From positions 1,968,380 to 2,032,379 of the forward strand of contig NC_018664.1 of NCBI RefSeq assembly GCF_000299355.1: a stretch of 64,000 nucleotides of DNA, written 5' to 3'. A model generated the notes under the pieces. The model did not search any database and was not told where the DNA came from. It saw only the letters and a list, made by a program, of their open reading frames with translations. Every line of letters begins with the position of its first letter. Position 1 is the stretch's first letter. Shown here piece by piece: positions 48,195-55,773 of the stretch. The DNA comes from Gottschalkia acidurici 9a (GTDB lineage Bacteria; Bacillota; Clostridia; Tissierellales; Gottschalkiaceae). The translations under genes were made by a program, and so were the position numbers.

Positions 48195-49250
48195 CTATTT
48201 CAACTCACTTATTATATCTAATCCTAGACTTTCGTATTGTTGTCTAGTCTTCTCCATTCGATTGGAATACTCCATATCATTTTCATAAATACAGCCTTTA
48301 CTAGCTATATTAGATATAATTTTATAATGTGGGGTTCTATTTATATGAATTCCCAATACCCTATTTCCGCTACCAGCCATAAGTGGAGTTGGATAGTCAT
48401 CTGGTTTCCATCCCGCTGCTGCTTTAATATCTATATTTCTTAATACCAGACGCATTACTGCCATAACTCTAGCTGCTTCCCAAGTTGAGCACTGTGGATG
48501 ATCTTTCATAGGAATAGTTTTAAACGGATAAAATTTACTAATATATACACTTTTTAAATGTTGATATTGTTTAACATGAAATATAAAGTCTACATAGTCC
48601 TTATATTGGGTTTCTTTTGGATCTAAACCCGCCATAAGACCCGTTATTAGTCCAAGTCCTGCTTCTCCTATTTCTTTCGCGAACTTATTTTTTTGTTCAA
48701 AATTATCTCCTCGCTTGACCTTCTTAAACCAATCTTGATTCACTGTTTCAAAAACTGCACCAACTCTTGTAACACCTAATTTTTTTAACTTTTTCAAAGT
48801 TTCTAATGACATAGCTGCACCGCAATTTATTTCTATTTCCATATCGTTATACCCAGAGTCACGTATAGCTTGTACTATTTCAAGTATGTCTTTACCATCA
48901 CTGCCTAATATGGTTCCTCCACTTAAATGGAATTCTTTTATTCCATGTTTTGAAATATATTCAACACCTTTTATTATTTCTTCAGTACTTAAGGGATCCA
49001 GTGTATCGTCTTTTCTCCAGTAAGGACAATAGTCACATAATGGCTTTAGCTGGCACTTTACCACTCTTGCTATTCCTGATGTCCAATGATATATATTACC
49101 TAATTCTTTTTCTCTTACCTTGACAGCTGTGCCAAAAAGTTTCATTGCTTTTTCTTCTATTTCACTTTTTTCTATTAGAAACAAGGCTTCATCTTTAGTT
49201 ATAACTTCTGTTTCAGACTTTTTTAATATTTCCTCGAAATTCATATTCAT
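48195..49250 (-). CDS. Radical SAM enzyme with CX5CX2C motif, HcgA/BioB-like (copy 2)
   Basis: A 351-residue radical SAM protein with C66, C72 and C75 (CQLKPLCDYC): again CX5CX2C. A BioB/ThiH-like helical N-terminus (residues about 5-50, LIEKSEIEEKAMKLFGTAVKVRE) and barrel motifs HLSGGTILGSDG and GLITGLMAGLDPKE are visible. The C-terminal end LMAGSGNRVLGIHINRTPHY is conserved-looking. TAGGAGACAG precedes the ATG. It lies between the ABC ATPase and lipoprotein copy 3. The product is unknown. Confidence 0.82.
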   Translation of the reverse strand: MNMNFEEILKKSETEVITKDEALFLIEKSEIEEKAMKLFGTAVKVREKELGNIYHWTSGIARVVKCQLKPLCDYCPYWRKDDTLDPLSTEEIIKGVEYISKHGIKEFHLSGGTILGSDGKDILEIVQAIRDSGYNDMEIEINCGAAMSLETLKKLKKLGVTRVGAVFETVNQDWFKKVKRGDNFEQKNKFAKEIGEAGLGLITGLMAGLDPKETQYKDYVDFIFHVKQYQHLKSVYISKFYPFKTIPMKDHPQCSTWEAARVMAVMRLVLRNIDIKAAAGWKPDDYPTPLMAGSGNRVLGIHINRTPHYKIISNIASKGCIYENDMEYSNRMEKTRQQYESLGLDIISELK

Positions 49251-49353
49251 TCTATTCTGTCTCCTAGCAAATAAACTTCAAATATTCTTTTATAAAATCT
49301 TTTACCTTAATTTTTATATATTTATAAGTATTTATATTTTAAAATCATAGTTT

Positions 49354-50148
49354 TTAATCTTTAAGTATTGGTACACATACTTTCAATTTATCGTTATTCC
49401 TCTTATCTAATACTGTATCTATCTGTACGTTTATCTTATATATCTTCTGTAAGAACTCAGATGTAACAACTTCATCTGGTGAGCCTATTCTAAACTCATT
49501 TCCTCTGTTTATAGCTAGTACCTTTGTAGATGCCATAAATGCATGATCTGGAAAGTGTGATGTCATGATTATTCCTATATCTCTTTTAGAAAGTTCTTTT
49601 ATATGTTTCAGAACTCTTACTTGGTTTCCATAATCTAAGTTCGATGTGGGCTCATCCATTATTAATATTTTAGGTTCTTGTGCTAATGCTCTTGCAATTA
49701 ACACTAGTTGTCTCTCCCCACCACTTATTTCTGTGTAAACGTTATCTTCTAAGTATGATATTCCTAATGACTCTATTATTTCTTCTACTATTTCATAATC
49801 GTTCTGAGATGGTGATGAAAATATTCCCAAGTGAGCAGTTCTACCCATAACTACTACTTCTTTTACTTTGTACGGAAATGGAGGAGTATGTGCTTGAGGA
49901 ACATATCCTATTGCTTTTGCGAAATCTTTTCTAGTCCATTTTTTTATATCTTGTCCATCTAATAGTATGCTTCCACCTTGCAACTTTAAAAAACCTAATA
50001 TTGTTTTAAACAACGTAGTCTTTCCCACTCCATTTGGTCCTAATATACAAAGTATATCTCCAGTTCCCATTTCAAAAGATATATCATTCAAAATTGTTTT
50101 TTTAGCATATCCGCAAATTGCATTTTTTATTTCTAGTTTCAACTCCAT
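49354..50148 (-). CDS. ABC transporter ATP-binding protein, FecE/BtuD type
   Basis: A 264-residue ATPase with Walker A GPNGVGKT (37-44), signature EISGGERQLVLIARALA (about 138-154), Walker B ILIMDEPTSNLD and the H-loop TSHFPDHAF. It overlaps the permease gene by 10 bp, so they form the import channel complex. It is the only membrane-type ATPase of the cluster. Confidence 0.9.
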   Translation of the reverse strand: MELKLEIKNAICGYAKKTILNDISFEMGTGDILCILGPNGVGKTTLFKTILGFLKLQGGSILLDGQDIKKWTRKDFAKAIGYVPQAHTPPFPYKVKEVVVMGRTAHLGIFSSPSQNDYEIVEEIIESLGISYLEDNVYTEISGGERQLVLIARALAQEPKILIMDEPTSNLDYGNQVRVLKHIKELSKRDIGIIMTSHFPDHAFMASTKVLAINRGNEFRIGSPDEVVTSEFLQKIYKINVQIDTVLDKRNNDKLKVCVPILKD

Positions 50149-51242
50149 CCCTTCCTTGTATTAAGTAATAAGTATATGAAAAATGGTGCTCCTACTAAAG
50201 AAGTAAGTATACCAAGTGGTATTTCTATAGATGCTACACTTCTTGCTATATTGTCTACCATAAGTAAATATGTACTACCCATAAGTGCAGATGCTGGTAA
50301 CAGTACTTTAAAGTTTGGGCCTACTACCATTCTTGCTAAGTGTGGTACAATTAGTCCAACCCATCCTATCATCCCTGATACAGATACTGCTGATGCTGTT
50401 AGAAGTGTAGAGCATATTATTACTAGAAATCTTAATCTTCTAGTGTCAATACCTAGTGCCTTAGCTTCCTCTTCTCCAAATGATAATGTATTTAAATGCC
50501 ATCTTACTAAAAATATTGGAACAATGCCTAATAGAAATGGGATTAAAATCATAAATGTATCTCTTTGACTGATAGTTGATAAGCTACCCATTAACCAGAA
50601 AGTTATTGCTGGTAATTTTTCATATGGATCAGCTACATACTTTGACAATGAAATAAATGATTGAAATACAGTTCCTACTAGCATACCGGCTAGTATGAAT
50701 ACAAACATTATATTACCGCCTCTACTTACTTTTGTACTTATTGTATATGTTAATAGAACCGCTAAAAGTCCAAAAGTAAACGCCATAAGTTGTATTCCAA
50801 CCGTATTAAATGAAAGTAATATTGCTAATGCAGCTCCGAATCCTGCTCCTGCTGATGTTCCTAATATATCTGGTGAAACCATGGGATTTTTGAACATTCC
50901 TTGATAAACTGCTCCCGATATTGATAATGCACTACCTACTATCATAGCAGTTACAATTCTTGGTATTCTCACTTGAAAAATAACAGTATGAATTACGTTT
51001 GGATAGTTAGAAGAGCTTGGATAATTTATCTCTATACCTGTTAATTTTGTAAACAAGTTTGCAAACAATTCAATTAATTTTAAAAATAATATATTGAATG
51101 CCTGTCCAATTGTTATGGAATACCTTCCTAATGTGATTGATAATAAAAAAGCTACAATCGGTATTAAAATAAGTATTAAAAATTTCAACTTGTATTTAGG
51201 ATTTTTCTTTGAATCACCTTCACTCTTTAATCCTACAGCCAC
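50139..51242 (-). CDS. FecCD-type ABC transporter permease
   Basis: A 367-residue permease with about ten membrane helices and the family core (VGSALSISGAVYQGMFKNPMVSPDILGTSAGAGFGAALAI region, LGIDTRRLRF, GMIGWVGLIVPHLARM). It starts at GTG 51242 after AGGAGGG. Members import siderophores, heme or cobalamin handed over by binding proteins. Four candidate binding lipoproteins lie in the same cluster. Confidence 0.92.
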   Translation of the reverse strand: MAVGLKSEGDSKKNPKYKLKFLILILIPIVAFLLSITLGRYSITIGQAFNILFLKLIELFANLFTKLTGIEINYPSSSNYPNVIHTVIFQVRIPRIVTAMIVGSALSISGAVYQGMFKNPMVSPDILGTSAGAGFGAALAILLSFNTVGIQLMAFTFGLLAVLLTYTISTKVSRGGNIMFVFILAGMLVGTVFQSFISLSKYVADPYEKLPAITFWLMGSLSTISQRDTFMILIPFLLGIVPIFLVRWHLNTLSFGEEEAKALGIDTRRLRFLVIICSTLLTASAVSVSGMIGWVGLIVPHLARMVVGPNFKVLLPASALMGSTYLLMVDNIARSVASIEIPLGILTSLVGAPFFIYLLLNTRKGWS

Positions 51243-51316
51243 TTTATCCCTCCTAACATTTTATTTAGAATTCAAAATAACCTGTGATACACGCACGAAT
51301 ATAACGATGTTTTTTA

Positions 51317-51352
51317 TCAAGATAGACTTAAAAATTTTTAAGTCTATCTTGA
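51317..51352. other. 36-bp perfect palindrome between lipoprotein copy 4 and permease
   Basis: TCAAGATAGACTTAAAAA and its exact complement form a strong hairpin between the stop of the lipoprotein gene and the permease. Its T tract faces the plus strand. On the minus strand it is more likely a 3'-end stabiliser or partial attenuator that lets the binding protein be made in excess. Confidence 0.55.
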
Positions 51353-51361
51353 ATTTTTACT

Positions 51362-52447
51362 CTATTTCATATCTCCTAATATATCTTTACATTCTTCATC
51401 AGATAGTTCATATCCAAAGAATTTTTTAGAGAATGTCTTAAGCTCTTCATTAATATCTATATCTTTCATTTCTTCTGGATAAAATAATTTTGCCGCCCAA
51501 AGTACTGTAAGTGGCTGTTCCATAGTTCTGTTAGCCCATACATGTCCCATAACAGGTGTAACGTATACCTTTTTATCCTTTACTGCTTTTAAATCCTTAA
51601 ATCTTTCATCACTATAAGCAAATTCTTTGTCTTTTTCAGTTTGAACTAACAATACATCTGGATTCCAGTTAAATAACTCTTCCATAGAGTAATCAGATGA
51701 CTCAGTTTTTCTATCATCTTTAGATACGCTTACTCCTCCAGCTGCTTCAATCCACCATTCTCCGACTAAGTGTCCTAGTGATAATCTCTCAAGTGTAGTA
51801 TTTAATGCTGTAACTCTTTTTTCTTGAGGTATCTTAGAAACTATATTGTTAACTTTTTCAAGAGTCTCATCAAAATATTTGCTATATTCTTTAGCTCTTT
51901 CTGGCTTATTAAATATTTCTCCTAATAAGTTTACTGCCTCTTTTACGTCTTCTGGATCTTTCCAATCTAGTACTATTGCTTTCATACCTTTATCTTCTAT
52001 ATCTTCAGCTGTCTTTTCATCCATAGTAAATACTAAGTCTGGATTTACTTCTATTAGTTTCTCTATCATTATAGTTCCTTCTCCATCTTCAACTACTGTA
52101 TTGTCTGCAATTTTAGGATTAAAAACTTTATGATATTTCCATCTATCGCCTTTAGCAAATTTAGGTGGTAATCCGTTTGCTATTTTATCACCTTCACCCA
52201 TAGCAAATACAAAGCAGTTAAGTACTCCTACAGGTCCTACTGTTACTACTTTTTCTATGTCTTTAGGTATTTCAACTTTTCTTCCTGCTGAATCTGTTAT
52301 GATCTTTGTCTTAGGCTCATTAGCTTCATTTGATGATTCTTTTGAAGTTTTTGTATCAGGTGCACACCCTGAAATTATAGTAGCTAGCATAGTAACTATT
52401 AAGAATAAGCTTAATAGTACTTTTGATTTGTTCTTTATAAGATTCAT
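51362..52447 (-). CDS. Substrate-binding lipoprotein, Fe/cobalamin type (copy 4)
   Basis: A 361-residue protein with signal peptide and lipobox IISGC (Cys28) and a Peripla_BP_2 fold (IITDSAGRKVEIP, LFNWNPDVLLVQTEK). AGGAGGATTAGAGC precedes the ATG at 52447; the open frame is 14 codons longer. It is adjacent to the permease and ATPase and is probably their main partner. The ligand is unknown. Confidence 0.87.
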   Translation of the reverse strand: MNLIKNKSKVLLSLFLIVTMLATIISGCAPDTKTSKESSNEANEPKTKIITDSAGRKVEIPKDIEKVVTVGPVGVLNCFVFAMGEGDKIANGLPPKFAKGDRWKYHKVFNPKIADNTVVEDGEGTIMIEKLIEVNPDLVFTMDEKTAEDIEDKGMKAIVLDWKDPEDVKEAVNLLGEIFNKPERAKEYSKYFDETLEKVNNIVSKIPQEKRVTALNTTLERLSLGHLVGEWWIEAAGGVSVSKDDRKTESSDYSMEELFNWNPDVLLVQTEKDKEFAYSDERFKDLKAVKDKKVYVTPVMGHVWANRTMEQPLTVLWAAKLFYPEEMKDIDINEELKTFSKKFFGYELSDEECKDILGDMK

Positions 52448-52614
52448 ATGCTCTAATCCTCCTGTAAATGTTTTAAGTATATTTTTCAAAACTTATTTTG
52501 CACTATTATCACTTATAACTATTTTTTCAGCATATTTTCCAAAGAAATGATATCCTGAGCCTGCTTCTCCTATTATGTCTAATAGCCTATCAGGATCAGT
52601 AACTTCAACCCCTC

Positions 52615-53331
52615 CTACATAAGTAACTCCTCTCTTAAAAAAGCTTCTGGCATCATACTTACTGTAGGTCCTACTACAATTATCTTAGCAGTTGGCTTTG
52701 CTAACTCTAATAAACCTTCTAATGTATCATTTATGAGTGTTGTTCCTGTTATAATTACATAGTCTGCAATAGGTATTACTTCATTAGCCCGTTCTGATGG
52801 CACATAGTGATCTAACTCTTTTCCTTTTAATGTTGTAGGATCTAGCTCTAATATAGACATGTCTCTATTATTCTTAATTAGCATTTTTATATATGGTACT
52901 AGCGCACCTACTATAACGGTGTGTGTATTTTCCTCTACTTCTATTTTGTCTATAGGGTCTAGACTACTTTCTATTATATATGTATTGTTTTGTTTTCCCA
53001 TACTCCAACAGGTAGTAGCCAACGCATTTATAACTGCTATTCCTAAAGTTTTCTTTAGTGGACTTCCTGAGAACATATTTTCTAAAAAGTATCTTACATT
53101 TTTGCCAGTCATTTTACCAGAGGTAGGCATGGCATATGCTGAACTTGGACAACATACAGCATCAGAAAGTGCTTTTATAGGAGTATAACTTAGTCCACCT
53201 TTGCCGTTACTCAACTTTACACCTGTAAAGAACAATCCAAAAACTATTCTTTCTACAGTTAAGCTATTTATTTCATCACCTAAAGTTTCGTATAGTTTAT
53301 CAATAGTTTCCGACAATATTTTATTTTTCAT
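52615..53331 (-). CDS. DUF364 (PF04016) protein (copy 2, C-terminus frameshifted)
   Basis: The open frame gives 238 residues with the two-domain DUF364 pattern (VIVGALVPYIKMLIKN, YVIITGTTLINDTLEGLLE, VGPTVSMMPEAF). It breaks after EAF at a run of six A (52637-52642, plus strand). With one more base it continues KRGVTYVGG, then DPDRLLDIIGE and GSGYHFFGK, the usual family ending, to TAA at 52493-52495. GGAGGTG precedes the ATG. It is the first gene after the strong promoter at 53408-53436. Confidence 0.8.
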   Translation of the reverse strand: MKNKILSETIDKLYETLGDEINSLTVERIVFGLFFTGVKLSNGKGGLSYTPIKALSDAVCCPSSAYAMPTSGKMTGKNVRYFLENMFSGSPLKKTLGIAVINALATTCWSMGKQNNTYIIESSLDPIDKIEVEENTHTVIVGALVPYIKMLIKNNRDMSILELDPTTLKGKELDHYVPSERANEVIPIADYVIITGTTLINDTLEGLLELAKPTAKIIVVGPTVSMMPEAFLREELLM

Positions 53332-53407
53332 ACAGTATTTTCACCTCCTTCTTTGTTTTAAGTTATTTTCTAACAAATTCAGAGCATCCATCAGTTGTTC
53401 ATATAAA

Positions 53408-53436
53408 AGTATAACGCTGTCTATAATTGTTGTCAA
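53408..53436 (-). promoter_or_regulatory. Strong promoter heading the 17-gene metal-handling cluster
   Basis: Minus-strand TTGACA (53431-53436) and TATACT (53408-53413) are 17 bases apart. The leader is about 70 bases. I see no riboswitch-like fold or clear Fur box in it. Confidence 0.65.
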
Positions 53437-53504
53437 TAAGCTTTTAGAAGTGTATAGTTTTTTTCAATATTACGAAGTGTGCGGTAGTACCTTATTTATG
53501 TAAT

Positions 53505-53548
53505 AAAAAAAGCTGAAGAATTAGCTATATCCTAACTAACCTTCAGCT
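53505..53548 (-). terminator. Terminator of the spore-protein genes
   Basis: AGCTGAAG and its complement flank a 22-base loop just after the SASP stop; a run of T follows on the minus strand. Confidence 0.7.
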
Positions 53549-53557
53549 TCATTATCG

Positions 53558-53743
53558 TTATTTCCCATTTTTTTCTTCCATTAATTGCTTCTGACCAAGT
53601 TCAACTAGTTCTCTTACAATATATCCTGTATGACTTGAAGTTAATGACCTAGGATCATCTACCCCATACTCTTTAGCAAATTCTATTTTAAATTGTTCTA
53701 AAGCTTCTCTAGCTTCAGGAACAACAAGCTTTCTTTTAGACAT
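53558..53743 (-). CDS. Alpha/beta-type small acid-soluble spore protein
   Basis: A 61-residue protein with the family signatures LVVPEAREALEQFKIEFAKE and GYIVRELVELG. It coats and protects DNA in the dormant spore and is degraded by the GPR protease at germination; the FAKEYGV stretch corresponds to the usual cleavage region. GGAGGATAAC precedes the ATG. It lies just after the coat-protein gene and is probably co-expressed under forespore control. Confidence 0.93.
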   Translation of the reverse strand: MSKRKLVVPEAREALEQFKIEFAKEYGVDDPRSLTSSHTGYIVRELVELGQKQLMEEKNGK

Positions 53744-53756
53744 TATTGTTATCCTC

Positions 53757-54215
53757 CTAAGATAAATTATACCAACCTCTAGATTTCATCTCATTAAACA
53801 GTGTTTCAGCATGCTGCTGCTCTTCTTGTTGTATATGTTGAAGTTGCTTTCTTATTTTAGGACAAGCAGATTCTAATACAGATGTATTATATTCACCTGA
53901 AATATGTTTTTCAGTAGATAACGCATCATTTAATAGTTGTGCATCTGTTAGCCCAAGATTATTTTGCATATTTGAAAAATCTTGTTGAGGATCAGCATAA
54001 TTTTCTAGTAAAACTTGAGTATTTACATTGTTTTGGGATAATATACTTTTAATTGTATCTGCATGAGTTTGTTCTTTATTTGCAAGGTCAGTGAATACTT
54101 GCTTTAATTTTGAATCAGATGCCATTGATGCATATTGTTTATATTTTCTTATACATAAGTACTCAGCATTTAAATTTTCTTGTAATAAACTTTTTTCTTT
54201 ACTAGTAAGTGACAT
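53757..54215 (-). CDS. CotF-like spore coat protein (ferritin-like helical fold)
   Basis: A 152-residue, four-helix-type protein: MSLTSKEKSLLQENLNAEYLCIRKYKQYA and the QQEEQQHAETLF repeat of E/H residues are typical of the spore coat protein F family. AGGAGCTG precedes the ATG. The SASP gene follows after 13 bp. The function in the coat is structural or unknown. Confidence 0.8.
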   Translation of the reverse strand: MSLTSKEKSLLQENLNAEYLCIRKYKQYASMASDSKLKQVFTDLANKEQTHADTIKSILSQNNVNTQVLLENYADPQQDFSNMQNNLGLTDAQLLNDALSTEKHISGEYNTSVLESACPKIRKQLQHIQQEEQQHAETLFNEMKSRGWYNLS

Positions 54216-54306
54216 TTTAACAGCTCCTTATATGTTATATTCACTTATAGTATTATCCCTTTTTTATATAATATTCCTTTAAAACGTTTTCCTTAAACTT
54301 TTTAAT

Positions 54307-54687
54307 TTATACTATAATATATTCTGAATTTGGAATTATCTTTTTTAACCTTTTAGCTATTGGATGATTATCTGTATCTTTATTTGGAGACTCCCCTAGT
54401 ATTACATGCGTTATTTCGTTCTTTTTAGCAAAATCACCTATAGCTCCTATCACATCTTTTGCTCTTATTACAGTTAAATCTGCCCCCGCTTTTTTAGATA
54501 CTGCAAATAAGTATTCTAGTGCCTCTCCTTCATTTGAGTTATGTAGAAAACTATCATTCTCGTTTACTACATGTATTACAAATAAGTTGTCTTTTTCTTG
54601 TTCTATCTTCTTATATCCAGTCGTTATAAGTCTTTCACAAGTTTTCTGTTGTGTAACACACACCATTATATTTTTTAGTTTGTTCAT
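54307..54687 (-). CDS. Universal stress protein (UspA)-like
   Basis: A 126-residue protein with the Usp alpha/beta fold: KNIMVCVTQQKTCERLI at the start, LFVIHVV, then ADLTVIRAKDVIGAIGDFAKKNEITHVILGES. The GxxG-type nucleotide loop near the C-terminus is degenerate. The pattern also resembles the Usp domain of KdpD. The ATG at 54687 follows GAAAGGGG; the frame opens three codons earlier. The role is unknown. Confidence 0.7.
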   Translation of the reverse strand: MNKLKNIMVCVTQQKTCERLITTGYKKIEQEKDNLFVIHVVNENDSFLHNSNEGEALEYLFAVSKKAGADLTVIRAKDVIGAIGDFAKKNEITHVILGESPNKDTDNHPIAKRLKKIIPNSEYIIV

Positions 54688-54769
54688 AAAAAACAAGCCC
54701 CTTTCAAAAGAAAGTCAAAATAATTGATCATCTTTATTATATCATACCATTACTGACGATCAAAAATAA

Positions 54770-54792
54770 AAACACCTCATTAAAAGGTGTTT
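54770..54792 (-). terminator. Terminator of the decayed tRNA-Sec copy
   Basis: AAACACCT and its complement with a 7-base loop are followed on the minus strand by TTTTTATTTTT. It lies directly downstream of the tRNA-Sec-like copy at 54845-54925. Confidence 0.65.
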
Positions 54793-54844
54793 ATATATAT
54801 TATATGTATAAATATCTTTTTATATTAGCTTATTAATTTATCAA

Positions 54845-54925
54845 TGGCGGGAATACTTTGGAATCAAACCTCCCCAAGAGGCACTAACCCCTGTGCCAAT
54901 TTTGAATATTTCAGATATCCTTTTT
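54845..54925 (-). pseudogene. Decayed copy of the tRNA-Sec gene
   Basis: It matches the intact tRNA-Sec at 58650-58746 in the same orientation. TGGCGGGAATAC is identical, followed by about 75 percent similarity through the T arm, variable arm and anticodon arm, then decay. The T-arm stem no longer pairs. It may be a displaced tRNA 3' end left by an integrated element, or an old tandem duplicate. Confidence 0.65.
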
Positions 54926-55012
54926 GTTCGCTCTCATATATTGCGATATTGTTTAAAAATAGCTATTCTGTTTTTTTACATTTTGATACAGTCTAATGTT
55001 TTTTGTTAAAAT

Positions 55013-55040
55013 TAGCACGAATGGCACGCAAATTGGCACG
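55013..55040. repeat. Three short direct repeats, [T]GGCACG type
   Basis: TAGCACG, TGGCACG and TGGCACG at 55013, 55022 and 55034 lie about 90 bp from the decayed tRNA-Sec copy. They could be arm-type sites of a lost tyrosine integrase. Nothing else is seen between 54926 and 55250. Confidence 0.3.
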
Positions 55041-55273
55041 ATCTTTTTCAATTTAAGAGAGCTTATTTATTGCAAATAGAATCTCTTTTTCAATCAAAAA
55101 CTAATTCCTTCCTCTATGTATGTAAATAAATTATATTAATACTTAAAAATGAACCAATTAAGACTAAAATTAGAAGGTCATTTTTAGATATCAGTATTTA
55201 AACTGTTTAATATAACTAATGCTATCAATATAATGATTTATAGATATTTTTTCATATTTTCAAGTGGTTATGC

Positions 55274-55299
55274 TATAATATTGTTAGAGTTCTAACAAT
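55274..55299 (+). promoter_or_regulatory. -10 box and operator of the MarR-pentapeptide operon
   Basis: TATAAT (55274-55279) is followed directly by the perfect palindrome TTGTTAGA-GT-TCTAACAA (about 55280-55298). The position fits autorepression by the MarR protein encoded next. Confidence 0.7.
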
Positions 55300-55312
55300 A
55301 AAGAGGTGTGGT

Positions 55313-55747
55313 ATGATAAACTATGATAATTTAGGTATCAGTAGAAAATTTTATGTTGTCAACAAAAAAGTAAAGCACATGTTTGATATGACTTTTGCAC
55401 AAACAGGAATGACAGGAACACAAGGAGCTGTCCTAAATTTCATATATACGCAAAGTAAAAATCAAAATGTTTATCAAAGGGATATTGAAATTGAATTTGA
55501 AATCCGACGTTCTTCAGTTACAAGTATGGTTAATAATCTGGAGAAAGGCGGATTTATAAAGAGAGAGCGCGTCCCAGAAGATAGTCGACTGAAAAGAATC
55601 GTTTTGACAGATAAGGCGATAAGTATCGCTGAACAGCTACAAAACAGTATTGATGAAGTCAACAGAGCTATCTTGAAAGGACTAAACAATGAGGAAATTC
55701 AATATCTAGATTTGATACTCACTAAAATAACTGAAAACTTACCATGA
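55313..55747 (+). CDS. MarR family transcriptional regulator
   Basis: A 144-residue winged-helix protein (DNA-binding part about residues 35-105, IEFEIRRSSVTSMVNNLEKGGFIKRE). AGAGGTG precedes the ATG. A perfect palindrome lies between its -10 box and start. The pentapeptide-repeat gene follows 26 bp after its stop and is probably its target. Both lie between the decayed and the intact tRNA-Sec. Confidence 0.88.
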   Translation: MINYDNLGISRKFYVVNKKVKHMFDMTFAQTGMTGTQGAVLNFIYTQSKNQNVYQRDIEIEFEIRRSSVTSMVNNLEKGGFIKRERVPEDSRLKRIVLTDKAISIAEQLQNSIDEVNRAILKGLNNEEIQYLDLILTKITENLP

Positions 55748-55773
55748 TTGTAAGATATAACGGAGGGAACACT

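Noticed and set aside
35870-53436. That the cluster is the known [Fe]-hydrogenase (Hmd) cofactor pathway
   Set aside because: The rSAM motif matches HcgA, but no Hmd, HcgB or other Hcg protein is recognisable here, while importer, GTPase and MoeA-like genes are extra.
53332-53504. Riboswitch (cobalamin, molybdenum cofactor, NiCo) in front of the cluster
   Set aside because: The leader after the promoter is only about 70 bases, AT-rich and without the conserved boxes of these riboswitches.
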